A stretch of DNA of 64,000 nt from Flammeovirga yaeyamensis (GCF_018736045.1 NZ_CP076133.1:806001-870000), one strand, 5' to 3'; counted from the first letter of the stretch, positions 54,701 to 63,129 are shown. Notes: generated from the sequence alone by a model not told the origin. Numbers and translations: made by a program.

Positions 54701-55883
54701 GTTTACAAAAGAAGGAGACGAAATCACTTTAACTTATGGAGTGAAAGACGAGAAACTTTTCTTTGCGGTATCTGACAACGGGTTTGGTATCTCAGAAAAA
54801 GATCTCCCTCATATTTTTGAACGCTATTATCAATCAGAAGATACAAATACTTCTACAGTGGGTTCAGGTATTGGTTTGGCTTTCTCGAAGAGGATTGTCG
54901 AATTACACTACGGTGAAATTAATGCAGAAAGTGAGAAAAATGTAGGAACGACTTTCAATGTGTTACTACCTGTGGAAGTGAACCTAAAGGATACATTCAA
55001 CGAGAATCGTCTTCAAGAGGTTCTTCAGAAAGAAACCGACGAGGAGAAACAAAGAATTCTTCCTAAGGGAATTGAATTGCCAGAAAGCCTAATAGATGAA
55101 TCTCTAAAAGAGTTGAACATCTACTATGTGGAGGACAACAGAGATCTTAGAGAATTTGTAAGTACTTCTCTATCCGATTACTTCAACATCACTTCTTTCG
55201 AACACGGTAAGCAATGTATGGAAGCGGTAGAATCGGAGTGGCCAGATTTAATTATCAGTGATATTCTAATGCCAGAGATGAACGGTTTGGAATTATGTAA
55301 AATGATAAAGACGGATATTCGAACGAGCCATATTCCAGTAGTGTTACTTACCTCACGTTCTTCGGTGGATGATCAGGTACTTGGTTTGGAGAGTGGGGCA
55401 GATGCCTACATCAGCAAGCCATTTGATATGAAACACTTAATAGCCACGACGCAAATGCTTCTCAAAAATAGAAAGCAATTGAGGGAGCGATTCAGTATCG
55501 ATTTCCCTGTCGATGTAGAGAAGAAAAACAACAATAAGAGCGATAGAGTTTTCATGGAAAAACTCTACGGCTTGATGGAGAAATACTTGGACGATGAGGA
55601 ATTGGATATCAACATTTTCATCAAAGAGTTGCATCTAAATCGTACGCATTTTTATCAAAAAGTAAAGTCGATTACCAACCATACACCTTACGAATTATTG
55701 AAGTTGTATCGCTTGAAAAAAGCCGCAGAATTCTTGGTAAAAGAGAAGCTGACCGTATCAGAAGTATACATGCGAACTGGCTTTAAGAGTAGAACGCACT
55801 TCAGTAGAATGTTTAAAGAACATTACGGAATTACGCCGGGTAAATATGGAAAAGAGGCGGTAGTGGAAGAGGAAACTGTTTAA
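51792..55883 (+). CDS. Hybrid two-component system sensor/regulator, HTCS2
   Basis: This 1363-residue regulator has the same plan as HTCS1. The N-terminal signal (Met4 is an alternative start) precedes Reg_prop propeller repeats (about 25-700; LLWVGTFDGLNTFDGF, NIWVGTDHG, LWIGTEGGG) and a Y_Y_Y domain (713-783). After the membrane span (795-815) come HisKA (His in NIAHEFRTPLTL, near 847), HATPase (LNNLLNNAFKFT, DNGFGIS, GSGIGLAFS), a receiver (YYVEDN near 1111, Asp in LIISDILMP near 1155) and an AraC helix-turn-helix (1257-1355). It probably controls PUL B, whose ligand would be a related glycan fragment. No susC/susD accompanies it here. Confidence 0.95.
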   Translation: MKEMKLYFNLVVLTLLSFTSFAQPALNNTLYKSYSMPEGLSHYGVTSVIEDHNGLLWVGTFDGLNTFDGFEFKTFRDENGLNSNRVRSLFQDDEDNIWVGTDHGISLYDYATQKFINLHMNLTPRGVKAGPVVRQFQNYGDKILCTTERSGLLIFDKKTKKLEQTIDLLRNELSYKTIILPDDKLLIASTNAVIVYNLRNQSIEKVNGADKDRYMDIAKYDDRTYIAIGSKGVNVIKKNKNNQYISQAKLLRENKYHYIDIDKDQNIWLAHKEIGLDKYSLKRLLKEKEPLTTLNTYRVNTMFIDEEGNKWVGSLRKGLYQIPFYQNVFEQNRLRIGDGSPKWSNHVLHIQKYDSTNIIINVHFRGIINFNTEKNIIEPLPEQFKYLKGQSNASIYIDREGGQFVKKFSKQGIHYYMPKGGKKWRLIRAEDNQSFANTKIKDLLLDKHGYHWFATSDGLYRLKLSHNGKVLQSEFINELPRLTSKKIDELRYIYEDPKYNFIWIGTKYDGLIRINNQPDKPLAKMKKAQFIHDESNKYSVSSNFVSCIQRLDNGELWIGTEGGGICLVENSQLASTFKRFDISNGLDNNVVKTIQGDKNGKLWITTNKGLNAFDLKSRSFRNFTVNDGVRISPFEPSSVVMDDGKLVFAGGNGLLYFYPEAVVDSVPMPNFMFGDFKVFNQKIAPLDTLDEKVILTKSLDKTKKIELDYDENVFSLELISLHYTKSKGHLIKYRMLPQETEWVTVPSELKFANYNGLPPGDYTFQVAVSNSKKEWSAVREIEIVIHPPIWRTVWAYLLYVVTLIVVVVVIMRFMLRMNNLKHDLELQHIEKERVEELDKTRTRLFMNIAHEFRTPLTLISGPLQILINMFESNNDANKHLTLIERQSKKMFQLVNQVQDFQKAEQSLLKLKMTSFDFTELINEIKKGFDQLAEHTNKKLTVVGEAHQLFTMADRQKLEIVLNNLLNNAFKFTKEGDEITLTYGVKDEKLFFAVSDNGFGISEKDLPHIFERYYQSEDTNTSTVGSGIGLAFSKRIVELHYGEINAESEKNVGTTFNVLLPVEVNLKDTFNENRLQEVLQKETDEEKQRILPKGIELPESLIDESLKELNIYYVEDNRDLREFVSTSLSDYFNITSFEHGKQCMEAVESEWPDLIISDILMPEMNGLELCKMIKTDIRTSHIPVVLLTSRSSVDDQVLGLESGADAYISKPFDMKHLIATTQMLLKNRKQLRERFSIDFPVDVEKKNNNKSDRVFMEKLYGLMEKYLDDEELDINIFIKELHLNRTHFYQKVKSITNHTPYELLKLYRLKKAAEFLVKEKLTVSEVYMRTGFKSRTHFSRMFKEHYGITPGKYGKEAVVEEETV

Positions 55884-55911
55884 TCTATCACCATAGAAAT
55901 ACTTAAAATAG

Positions 55912-56016
55912 AGGATGTCTTATAATTCTATGAACCCTCCTATCAATAGTCCAGAAATTAATTTCTGGGTTTTTGATACGAGAAAAATGGATTGATGGGA
56001 CATCCTTCTTTTTTTG
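55912..56016 (+). terminator. Possible long-loop terminator after HTCS2
   Basis: Arms AGGATGTC (55912-55919) and GACATCCT (55999-56006) are followed by a T run. The loop of about 80 bases holds its own hairpin (CCAGAAAT/ATTTCTGG). The rest of the 336-base gap to the GH110 gene has no gene; ACTTTGTATTGTTCA near 56140 may be its promoter. Confidence 0.45.
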
Positions 56017-56219
56017 TCTGTTTTTATCAAAAAACGTCCATTACAGTACTAGTAGACCTGTAATTACACTAAAGTTGTATGCTGCGACACACTACATGTA
56101 CTTCAGAATACTCATAAAAAAGTAGAAAATATCAACTTTGTATTGTTCAAGAATTATTACTGAAAACACTAGATGGGTGTGTGACTATTTTTTTAAGTAA
56201 TTCCAATAAATATATAAAG

Positions 56220-58094
56220 ATGAAGAAATTAATTATTGTATGTTCTCTACTCATTCCGCTGATCATATCTGCTGTAGCAGTGAGTAAGGATGATACCATC
56301 AAAATAAAGCATACGAAGGAGATTGCCGATGATGCAACCCCTTATGTATTGAACCAACTATTAGAGAATAAAGCAGCTAAAGAAATTGTTTTTGAGAAAG
56401 GAGTATATCACTTCTATCCAGATAAAGGACTAAACCAATTTGTGTATTTGTCGAACCACAGAGATGTGTTTGTAAGAACAGCATTTCCAATTATCAATTA
56501 TGATGGGTTCACGATTGATGGACAAGGATCAACATTTATTTTCCACGGTACAATGCTTCCTTTCCATGTGATGGAATCTCAAAATGTGGAAATTAAAAAT
56601 GTGACAGTCGATTGGGCCATGGCTTTCCATAGTGAAGGAGAAGTAGTAAAGCACGATGAAAAGAACCATACGTTCGATGTGAAATTCTTTGATGAATACC
56701 CTTATGAATTGAGAAATGGGGAAATCAATTTCATTAAGGAATACTATGAGCACGATTTAGGTCAGACGATCATTTATGATAAAGAAAGAAAAGCGATTTC
56801 GTATAACTGTATCGCTTCTACGCCAATTTCAACAGTTCAAAAAACGAAAGTGAGGCACAACACCGATAAGGTGAAGTACAAATATAAGGTTGATAAAGCA
56901 GATTTGACTTTAAGAAAGAATGGCGTTGAAAACAGAATCAGAATGGAAGAGGTGGAACCTGGCGTGGTAAGATTCTTCAACCATAAAAAAGAACTGCCTC
57001 CAATTGGATCGATTCTAACGACTAAAGGTCAGCAAGGATTAAACCGTGTTGCACCGGCAGTAAGCGTAAAAGCATCTAAGGATTTTAAGATTGATAATGT
57101 GGTCATTCACCATGCAGGTGGTATGGGCGTAATTGTGGAGAACTCTGAGAATCTAACATTAAATAAATTGAAGATTACTCCTTCGGGTGATCGTGTGGTG
57201 TCTACAACAGCAGATGCAACTCACTTTGTTGGCTGTAGAGGTAAGATTGAAATTACGAACTGTTATTTAGAAAATCAGTTAGACGATGCCATAAACATCC
57301 ACGGGGCGTATCAAGAAGTTGTAGAGCAATTATCTGATAACCAATTGGGCATTCGTATGGGACATCATCAACAAGAAGGTTACCATATTGGTCGTGCTGG
57401 CGATAAGATTGGTTTAGTGAGATTGGATGATTCATTCACTCCATACAAAGAGGTGACTTTAGAAAACATCAAAGTGATCAATCAACGCTACCAAATTTTG
57501 ACTTTCAAAGAGAAATTACCAAAAGGAATTGTAGCGGGCGATTATATCGAAAACTTAACAGCTTACCCAGAGGTGTTGATCGAGAAAAATACTTTCAGAG
57601 GGAACAGAGCAAGAGGTGTTTTGCTATCTACACCAAAGAAAACTGTGGTAAGAGATAATTATTTCCACACTCAGATGGAAGCGATCCTTGTGCCTGTAGA
57701 ATCTTCGAAATGGTATGAGTCGGGAAGTCAAGCCAATCTTTATATCGAAGGAAATACATTCGAAGACTGTAATCATGGTGGTGCAGATAGAGGTTGTATT
57801 CGTCTTCATACAGATGAAAATAACGAAAATATTGCCTTTAAAAATATCAACATTAAAGGGAATACATTTAAGATGTTCGACAATACAGTGTTGGAAGTAT
57901 CGAATACAGATGGTTTAGTTTTCGAAGGAAATACCATTTTACCGACGAATACTTTCCCAAGGTTACACAAAGATTCTCCGGCCTTCATTTTAAAATCATC
58001 GAAGAATATTACCTTCAAAAACAACGATTTTAAGGGTAAAGCGCCGAAATTGATGGAAACAGACAAAAAAATGTCAGAAGTGACATTTCAGTAA
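56220..58094 (+). CDS. Exported GH110-type alpha-1,3-galactosidase
   Basis: This 624-residue parallel beta-helix protein matches family GH110, which removes terminal alpha-1,3-linked D-galactose by inversion. I chose the start at 56220 (MKKLIIVCSLLIPLIISAVA, a good signal peptide); the frame from 56181 adds 13 unlikely residues. Features are FEKGVYHFYPDKG, DGFTIDGQGS, NVTVDWAMAFHSEG and three aspartates arranged D332 (TADATHFVG) and D355-D356 (NQLDDAINIHG), which I take as the catalytic group. It stands between HTCS2 and a sulfatase. Substrates could be galactans with alpha-1,3-D-galactose, as in carrageenan; that would differ from the L-sugars of PUL A. Confidence 0.82.
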   Translation: MKKLIIVCSLLIPLIISAVAVSKDDTIKIKHTKEIADDATPYVLNQLLENKAAKEIVFEKGVYHFYPDKGLNQFVYLSNHRDVFVRTAFPIINYDGFTIDGQGSTFIFHGTMLPFHVMESQNVEIKNVTVDWAMAFHSEGEVVKHDEKNHTFDVKFFDEYPYELRNGEINFIKEYYEHDLGQTIIYDKERKAISYNCIASTPISTVQKTKVRHNTDKVKYKYKVDKADLTLRKNGVENRIRMEEVEPGVVRFFNHKKELPPIGSILTTKGQQGLNRVAPAVSVKASKDFKIDNVVIHHAGGMGVIVENSENLTLNKLKITPSGDRVVSTTADATHFVGCRGKIEITNCYLENQLDDAINIHGAYQEVVEQLSDNQLGIRMGHHQQEGYHIGRAGDKIGLVRLDDSFTPYKEVTLENIKVINQRYQILTFKEKLPKGIVAGDYIENLTAYPEVLIEKNTFRGNRARGVLLSTPKKTVVRDNYFHTQMEAILVPVESSKWYESGSQANLYIEGNTFEDCNHGGADRGCIRLHTDENNENIAFKNINIKGNTFKMFDNTVLEVSNTDGLVFEGNTILPTNTFPRLHKDSPAFILKSSKNITFKNNDFKGKAPKLMETDKKMSEVTFQ

Positions 58095-58107
58095 AGATAA
58101 CCTAGCT

Positions 58108-58146
58108 AATATGGGGGGGCTGCATACGTGCGGTCTCCCTATTTTT
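58108..58146 (+). terminator. Probable terminator after GH110
   Basis: AATA and GGG pair with CCC and TATT around an inner GCA/TGC stem. A T run follows 13 bases after the stop codon. The stem is imperfect. Confidence 0.5.
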
Positions 58147-58169
58147 AACTGACACAACTTTTTTTAATT

Positions 58170-59723
58170 ATGAAATCAAATAAGTTAGTACTTTTAATTG
58201 CAGCCTTTATCGGATTGATCGGGTGTAATTCATCAAAACAAGAAGGCTCGTCGGAAGTAGCCAAAAAGCCAAATATCCTTTTAATATATCTAGACGATTT
58301 AGGATACGGAGATATGGGCGCATATGGTGCCGCTACTAATTTGAAAACACCAAACATGGACTTCCTTGCCAACAATGGAGTGCAGTTTTCGAATGGTTAT
58401 GCGACATCTGCAACTTGTACTCCAAGTAGATTTGGTTTAATTACAGGTACGTACCCTTGGAGAAACGCTAAAGCGAGAATTCTTCCTGGTTCTGCTCCTC
58501 TAATTATTAGTCCAGAGGCCATGACACTTCCAAAAATGCTTCAGAAAGAAGGTTACGCTACAGGTGTAGTAGGTAAGTGGCACCTTGGTTTAGGTGATGG
58601 TAACATGGATTGGAACAAAACGATTAATTTAGGTCCTAATCAAGTTGGTTTTGACGAGAGCTACATTATGGCAGCGACTCAAGACCGTGTTCCAACCGTA
58701 TATATTGATAACGGTAACGTAGTTGGTTTAGATCCAAACGATCCTATTCAAGTAAGTTATAAAGAGAACTTCGAAGGTGAGCCAACAGCAATCACTAACC
58801 CAGAGTTAGTAAAAATGAAATGGCACCACGGTCACAATAACTCAGTAGTAAACGGTATTCCAAGAATCGGTTACATGAAAGGTGGCGAGTCTGCAAAATG
58901 GGACGATTACGAAATGGCAGATCACTTCTTAGTGAAAGCTAAGGACTATATCAAAAAGCATAAAGACGAACCATTCTTCTTATACTATGCAATGCAACAA
59001 CCTCACGTTCCAAGAACGCCACACCCAAGATTCGAAGGTAAGTCGGGTATGGGTCCAAGAGGTGATGCAATTATCGAAGCCGATTGGTGTATTGGTGAGA
59101 TCATGAAAACATTAGAAGAGCAAGGTGTATTAGAAAACACTTTAGTGATCTTCTCATCAGATAACGGTCCTGTATTGAACGACGGTTATTATGACGATGC
59201 TGTAGAGAAATTAGGTGATCATAAACCAGCAGGTGTACTTCGTGGTGGTAAATACAGTTTATTCGAAGCGGGTGCTCGTGTACCATTCTTAACGTACTGG
59301 AAAGGTAAAATTACGCCAATGAAATCAGACGCAATCGTTTGTCAGATGGACTTACTTACTTCTATTGCTTCTTTAATTGGTAGCGATATCAAAACAGACG
59401 ATAGTGAGAACGTAATGGATGCCTTATTGGGTGAATCAAAAGAAGGTCGTATTGACTTAGTATTGGAAGCAACATCAAGAACTGCTTACAGAAGAGGTGA
59501 TTGGTTATTGATTCCATCTTACAAAGGTCCAGCTGAGTTAAAGAAAGTATCGATTGAAATTGGTAACGATCCAGAAATTCAGTTATACAACTTGAAAGAA
59601 GATCCTTCACAGCAAAACAACTTAGCGAAAGATCATAAGGATAAAGTAGCTGAAATGATGGAAGCGTTCACTAAGATTAGAGGTGATCATTCTAAAGGAA
59701 CTAAAAATTACAAATTAAGATAA
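58170..59723 (+). CDS. S1-family sulfatase lipoprotein (CTPSR)
   Basis: This 517-residue lipoprotein (LIGC, C19) is a formylglycine sulfatase. It opens KPNILLIYLDDLGYGDMGAYG. The modified Cys is C83 in CTPSRFGLITGTYPWR, and VVGKWHLGLG, MQQPHVPRTPHPRF, SSDNGPVLNDGYYDD and GGKYSLFEAGARVPF complete the active site. The TYPWR block and the long insertion around residues 150-260 resemble the group that includes N-acetylgalactosamine-6-sulfatase-like enzymes, so a 6-O-sulfate target is possible. Synonymous codon choice is more uniform (GGT, CGT) than in neighbouring genes, which suggests high expression. It ends PUL B. Confidence 0.9.
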   Translation: MKSNKLVLLIAAFIGLIGCNSSKQEGSSEVAKKPNILLIYLDDLGYGDMGAYGAATNLKTPNMDFLANNGVQFSNGYATSATCTPSRFGLITGTYPWRNAKARILPGSAPLIISPEAMTLPKMLQKEGYATGVVGKWHLGLGDGNMDWNKTINLGPNQVGFDESYIMAATQDRVPTVYIDNGNVVGLDPNDPIQVSYKENFEGEPTAITNPELVKMKWHHGHNNSVVNGIPRIGYMKGGESAKWDDYEMADHFLVKAKDYIKKHKDEPFFLYYAMQQPHVPRTPHPRFEGKSGMGPRGDAIIEADWCIGEIMKTLEEQGVLENTLVIFSSDNGPVLNDGYYDDAVEKLGDHKPAGVLRGGKYSLFEAGARVPFLTYWKGKITPMKSDAIVCQMDLLTSIASLIGSDIKTDDSENVMDALLGESKEGRIDLVLEATSRTAYRRGDWLLIPSYKGPAELKKVSIEIGNDPEIQLYNLKEDPSQQNNLAKDHKDKVAEMMEAFTKIRGDHSKGTKNYKLR

Positions 59724-59761
59724 ATAATAAGTTGATTTACTCAACGACAGTTTTAGTGATG

Positions 59762-59793
59762 AAACCCCTCCTATTGTTTAGGTGGGGTTTTTT
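59762..59793 (+). terminator. Rho-independent terminator at the end of PUL B
   Basis: Arms AAACCCCTCCTA and TAGGTGGGGTTT (one T-T mismatch) with a T run lie 38 bases after the sulfatase stop codon. Confidence 0.85.
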
Positions 59794-59865
59794 ATTGAAT
59801 TTTCCTACACAACCCCATTTATTGATATAAGAATCAATCAAATAGAGATAAAAATAATATTGCCG

Positions 59866-59940
59866 TTTTCTTGCAAGCACCTGACGATTCCTTTCAATTC
59901 TTTTCATTTAGAAATCAAGACTTTTGTATTGTTCAGTAAT
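59866..59940 (+). promoter_or_regulatory. Upstream region of the MerC-like gene with element resembling the 68-bp repeat
   Basis: TTTCTTGCAAGCACCTG (59867) resembles TTTCTTACAACTACCTG of the repeats at 60438 and 61919, and GATTCCTTT (59886) recurs in all three. The spacing between the two blocks is shorter here (19 against 34 bases), so this is a weaker relative. GACTTTTGTATTG (59929 region) may be the -7 element. Confidence 0.4.
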
Positions 59941-59984
59941 TAGAACATCAAAAAAATCATCTTTAATCATAAAATATTGGCACT

Positions 59985-60404
59985 ATGTACGCTTTAAAAA
60001 GAGAATTTATCAGGTACACCGATCAGATAGGAATTACAGGATCATTTGTTTGTTTGATCCATTGTATTATCACCTCAGGAGTGATGATTGGAAGTTCTTT
60101 CTTATCCCATTCAGCACATCATCATCACGATCATATCCACCATATTCATCAATTAGATATTTGGGGAATGATTGATTTATCTATGATCGTTATTAGTGGT
60201 ATAGCAGTTTACTTTTCAACATTAAAATGTAGTGCACAATCGCTTCAAAATAAATTGATGTGGGGAAGTTATATCATTTATGCATTGAGTATGATATCAA
60301 AATATATTGGTTTTGAGCCTGTTTGGTTAAGTGGACTTTCCTATGCTATGTCTTTCATGCTGATAGGTCTTCATTTAAGAAACATAAAGAACTGCGAGCA
60401 TTAG
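59985..60404 (+). CDS. MerC-like membrane protein
   Basis: This 139-residue protein has four membrane spans and the MerC-type start: SFVCLIHCIITSG in the first span, with Cys 23 and 27. A His-rich loop (HSAHHHHDHIHHIH) follows. MerC proteins carry mercuric ions inward in mer operons, but chromosomal MerC-like proteins without merA, as here, have unknown roles and may handle other metals. No other mer genes are present. It is transcribed in the same direction as the propeller and VOC genes and may share their regulation. Confidence 0.8.
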   Translation: MYALKREFIRYTDQIGITGSFVCLIHCIITSGVMIGSSFLSHSAHHHHDHIHHIHQLDIWGMIDLSMIVISGIAVYFSTLKCSAQSLQNKLMWGSYIIYALSMISKYIGFEPVWLSGLSYAMSFMLIGLHLRNIKNCEH

Positions 60405-60437
60405 TAGGCATTGCTGAGAAAAGGGTTCAATTGAAAA

Positions 60438-60505
60438 TGAAGATTTCTTACAACTACTTACATTTTTCATTCAAGAGATTCCTTTTTTCAACCTCAATAT
60501 TTGTG
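60438..60505 (+). repeat. Copy 1 of a 68-bp upstream element (before the propeller gene)
   Basis: These 68 bases match 61919-61986 without gaps and with about nine differences. The first 20 bases are identical and include GATTTCTTACAACTAC. TTCAAGAGATTCCTTTTTT and ATATTTG are also kept. The element ends at a TATTTG-type -7 box 41 bases before the start codon of the propeller gene. Confidence 0.85.
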
Positions 60506-60545
60506 ATACAATCAAAATGATGGTGCTCACAGATTTATAAATACA

Positions 60546-61766
60546 ATGAAAAAAAATACACTATTTCACATCAATTTGTTTGTTCTAATTGGAGTCAATT
60601 TCTCATTTGCTCAATACGAAAATAAAACGATTGAAATAAGTTCTTCGATCTTACCCATCGTTGAAATTCCTAAAAAATTTATTAATCAAAAATTAAATAA
60701 CAAAACAATGAAAACAGTTGAACAATTCATGTCGAACGCCAAATTTAATATCGGTTTTTATAACGTAGAAGACATCATTCAGATACCAGGAACCAATTGG
60801 ATCGTTGGTGGTGGAATTACATGTTATGGACCTAATTTCTGGGATAAAGTAATCACAACAGGTTATTGGCACTTATTTGACGCTGAAAAAGAAACTGGGT
60901 TTAGAGTTGATTCTTCGTCGATTAAAATAGCCGCAGAAGAAGATCGTTTCCCATTAACTACCCCTCCAACTTGGAGTGCATTTAGTCCTCATGGTTTTGA
61001 CTTCCATAATCAAATAGAAACTACTATTGAAGTGTACGTAGCTAGCCATGCTAGTGCATCTGGTGAAAGTAGAGAAGCTGTAGAGGTATTTAGAATTGAC
61101 TATTCAGAAGAAATTCCAACTTTTACATGGATTGGTGGAATTGATGTAGCCGAAGATTTTTGGCCAGATGCTGTTGCTTTATTGCCCGACGGTGGTGTAG
61201 TGGCAACATCTACAGGTAACCCTTTAATGCCTCAAGAAGAATCTATGAAATTGGCACTAAAAGGAGCTCCAATTGGTAATACTCGCGTTTGGTATAAATC
61301 AAATGGATGGCAAGACATTGAGGGATCAGAAAATATTTCAACACCAAACGGCATTGTGATTTCAGAAGATGGACAACAGATTTATGTCGCCGCTTCTACC
61401 GGTTTTTCTGTGGTGAAAATAGATCGAACTGAATCTCCTGTTAAAGTCACCTCAATGGATTTAGGAGGTATTCCAGATAACTTACGTTGGTCAGCTGATG
61501 GGAAATCGATTTTGGCAGGTATCCATGTAGTAGATGAGCCATTGGATTTTGCCAAGCAACAAGAAGTGGCTGCCGCTTATGGTGGTAACCAAATGACGGC
61601 TTTCAAAGTCACACGTATTGATCCTGAAACGCTTGAGTTGACCGAAGTAATGCCAGCTGCTGTGTACGGAGTACTAGGAGCAGGAACAAGTGCGATTGAA
61701 GTGGGAAATCGTATTTGGGTAGGTAGTACAAAATCCGATCGTGTAGGAATTTTTGATCTAAAATAA
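60546..61766 (+). CDS. Exported beta-propeller (SMP-30/paraoxonase-like) protein
   Basis: This 406-residue protein has a signal peptide ending SFAQ. After an N-terminal segment, repeated strands suggest a six-bladed propeller: NIGFYNVEDIIQIPGTNWI, SAFSPHGFDFHN, DVAEDFWPDAVALLPDGGVV, STPNGIVISEDGQQIYVAAST and IPDNLRWSADGKSIL. SPHGFDF and TPNGIVIS are placed like the metal-binding Asn/Asp residues of SMP-30 and paraoxonase lactonases. A lactonase or esterase role is possible but not shown. It shares an upstream element with the VOC gene 1.5 kb on and is closed by a strong terminator, so the pair are separate transcripts under common control. Confidence 0.65.
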   Translation: MKKNTLFHINLFVLIGVNFSFAQYENKTIEISSSILPIVEIPKKFINQKLNNKTMKTVEQFMSNAKFNIGFYNVEDIIQIPGTNWIVGGGITCYGPNFWDKVITTGYWHLFDAEKETGFRVDSSSIKIAAEEDRFPLTTPPTWSAFSPHGFDFHNQIETTIEVYVASHASASGESREAVEVFRIDYSEEIPTFTWIGGIDVAEDFWPDAVALLPDGGVVATSTGNPLMPQEESMKLALKGAPIGNTRVWYKSNGWQDIEGSENISTPNGIVISEDGQQIYVAASTGFSVVKIDRTESPVKVTSMDLGGIPDNLRWSADGKSILAGIHVVDEPLDFAKQQEVAAAYGGNQMTAFKVTRIDPETLELTEVMPAAVYGVLGAGTSAIEVGNRIWVGSTKSDRVGIFDLK

Positions 61767-61787
61767 AGAAAACAAATAATTTATATC

Positions 61788-61827
61788 AAGAGGTAACATA
61801 TCATACTATGTTGCCTCTTTTTTTTTG
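61788..61827 (+). terminator. Rho-independent terminator after the propeller gene
   Basis: Arms AAGAGGTAACATA and TATGTTGCCTCTT (one mismatch) are followed by a long T run. Confidence 0.9.
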
Positions 61828-61918
61828 CTTTTAGGCCATTCAATTGATGTAGGAATCTGCTCTTTAAGCGTGAAGTAGTTTAGAATATTATTCAAGTATT
61901 AAAAAGAAAAAAACAACT

Positions 61919-61986
61919 TGAAGATTTCTTACAACTACCTGCCTTTTTCCTTCAAGAGATTCCTTTTTTAAACCCTGATATTTGTA
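61919..61986 (+). repeat. Copy 2 of the 68-bp upstream element (before the VOC gene)
   Basis: This is the second copy of the element at 60438-60505, within the 326-base gap before the VOC gene. It also ends in GATATTTG, a near -7 box. The start codon is 107 bases downstream, so this transcript has a longer leader than the propeller gene. Nothing else is evident in the gap. Confidence 0.85.
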
Positions 61987-62092
61987 ATGTAAACAATGAG
62001 GGAGATGTCAAAAAGACTTTAAAGTCAGAAGTTTACAAATAGATAAGTTCAAAATATATCATTCGTCTGCAAAGACACAAACAATTAAAATT

Positions 62093-63097
62093 ATGTCAGA
62101 AAAAAATTTCAAACCAGTACCAGTTATCTCAATCAATCATGCTTCAATGCGCGTATCAAATCCCAAAAGAATGGTGGAGTGGTTACAAGGCATTTTCGGT
62201 TTCCCGATCGTAGCCCGTCAAGGCGATAGCGTTGTTTTCAGAGTAGGCGATGGCCCTCAGTATTTCTCTATTTTAGGAGAAGCAACGGACAAGCCGGGTT
62301 ATACTCACTTTGGTTTCTCTGTAGAAAATTTTGATCCTAATGAATTTATCGAGCGTTTAACAGCTTTAGGTTATGAGCAATCAATTTATCCGGATCCAGG
62401 TAAATTTACATTAAGAAACAGAGGAACTGATAAAGGTGGTGCAGCTGAAGGTACTCCAGAATTATTTATTGGTGACCCTGATGGAATTATTGTACAGATT
62501 CAAGATGAGAAATATGCAGGTGGTAGCGGACTTCTAGGCGATGTTACGTATGCTGTTCCTGAAGAAGCACCAACAAAAGGATTAGTAGAAAGTATAGAAT
62601 TAAACCATTGTACGCTTGGTGTATCAAACGGTGCAGAGTCTTTAAAATTCTATCAAAGTATTTTTGATCTTCCAGTAGATACGTATCAAGGTCCAACTCC
62701 AGTATTAAGAGTAGGAACGGGTAATGCTTCATTGGTACTTTATGAATTAAGTGGTCCAGAAGCTAAAGGTGTGAAACCTCGTATTGACCATACTTGTTTT
62801 GCTGTGAAAGATTTCGATGTAAATCGTATTGAGAAAGATCTTGGTGAGTTCGGAATGAATGTTTTAGGTCAGGCTTGGAGAGCGACAGGTCCATTACAAA
62901 CTTACTACACACAACGTATGCCTGACCGTGGTGGTGACGCAAATGGAGATACAAAAGAGTTGTACCTTACGGATTTTGATAACAACGTCATTCAGCTTCA
63001 GGATATTCGTTATGCCGGTGGTTGTGGTGCATTAGGTGATGTTCGTGGAACTGGTGTTGACAAGCCATTTGAACCTTGTGGTTGTGGTGCACACTAA
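62093..63097 (+). CDS. Two-domain VOC-superfamily protein (dioxygenase/glyoxalase-like)
   Basis: This 334-residue cytoplasmic protein is a tandem repeat of the vicinal oxygen chelate fold, as in extradiol dioxygenases and related metalloenzymes. Half 1 has INHASMRVSNPKRMVEW, YTHFGFSVENFD and GDPDGIIVQIQDEKYAGGSG. Half 2 has LNHCTLGVSNG, IDHTCFAVKDFD and DFDNNVIQLQDIRYAGGCG. The metal site would use the His of each first and second motif. The usual third ligand Glu is Gln in both halves (VQIQD, IQLQD). The C-terminus is Cys-rich (EPCGCGAH). Reaction and substrate are unknown. Shared regulation with the exported propeller protein suggests one small pathway. Confidence 0.75.
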   Translation: MSEKNFKPVPVISINHASMRVSNPKRMVEWLQGIFGFPIVARQGDSVVFRVGDGPQYFSILGEATDKPGYTHFGFSVENFDPNEFIERLTALGYEQSIYPDPGKFTLRNRGTDKGGAAEGTPELFIGDPDGIIVQIQDEKYAGGSGLLGDVTYAVPEEAPTKGLVESIELNHCTLGVSNGAESLKFYQSIFDLPVDTYQGPTPVLRVGTGNASLVLYELSGPEAKGVKPRIDHTCFAVKDFDVNRIEKDLGEFGMNVLGQAWRATGPLQTYYTQRMPDRGGDANGDTKELYLTDFDNNVIQLQDIRYAGGCGALGDVRGTGVDKPFEPCGCGAH

Positions 63098-63129
63098 GAA
63101 ATAAATTAGTTTTGGTTTTATTTATGGTA

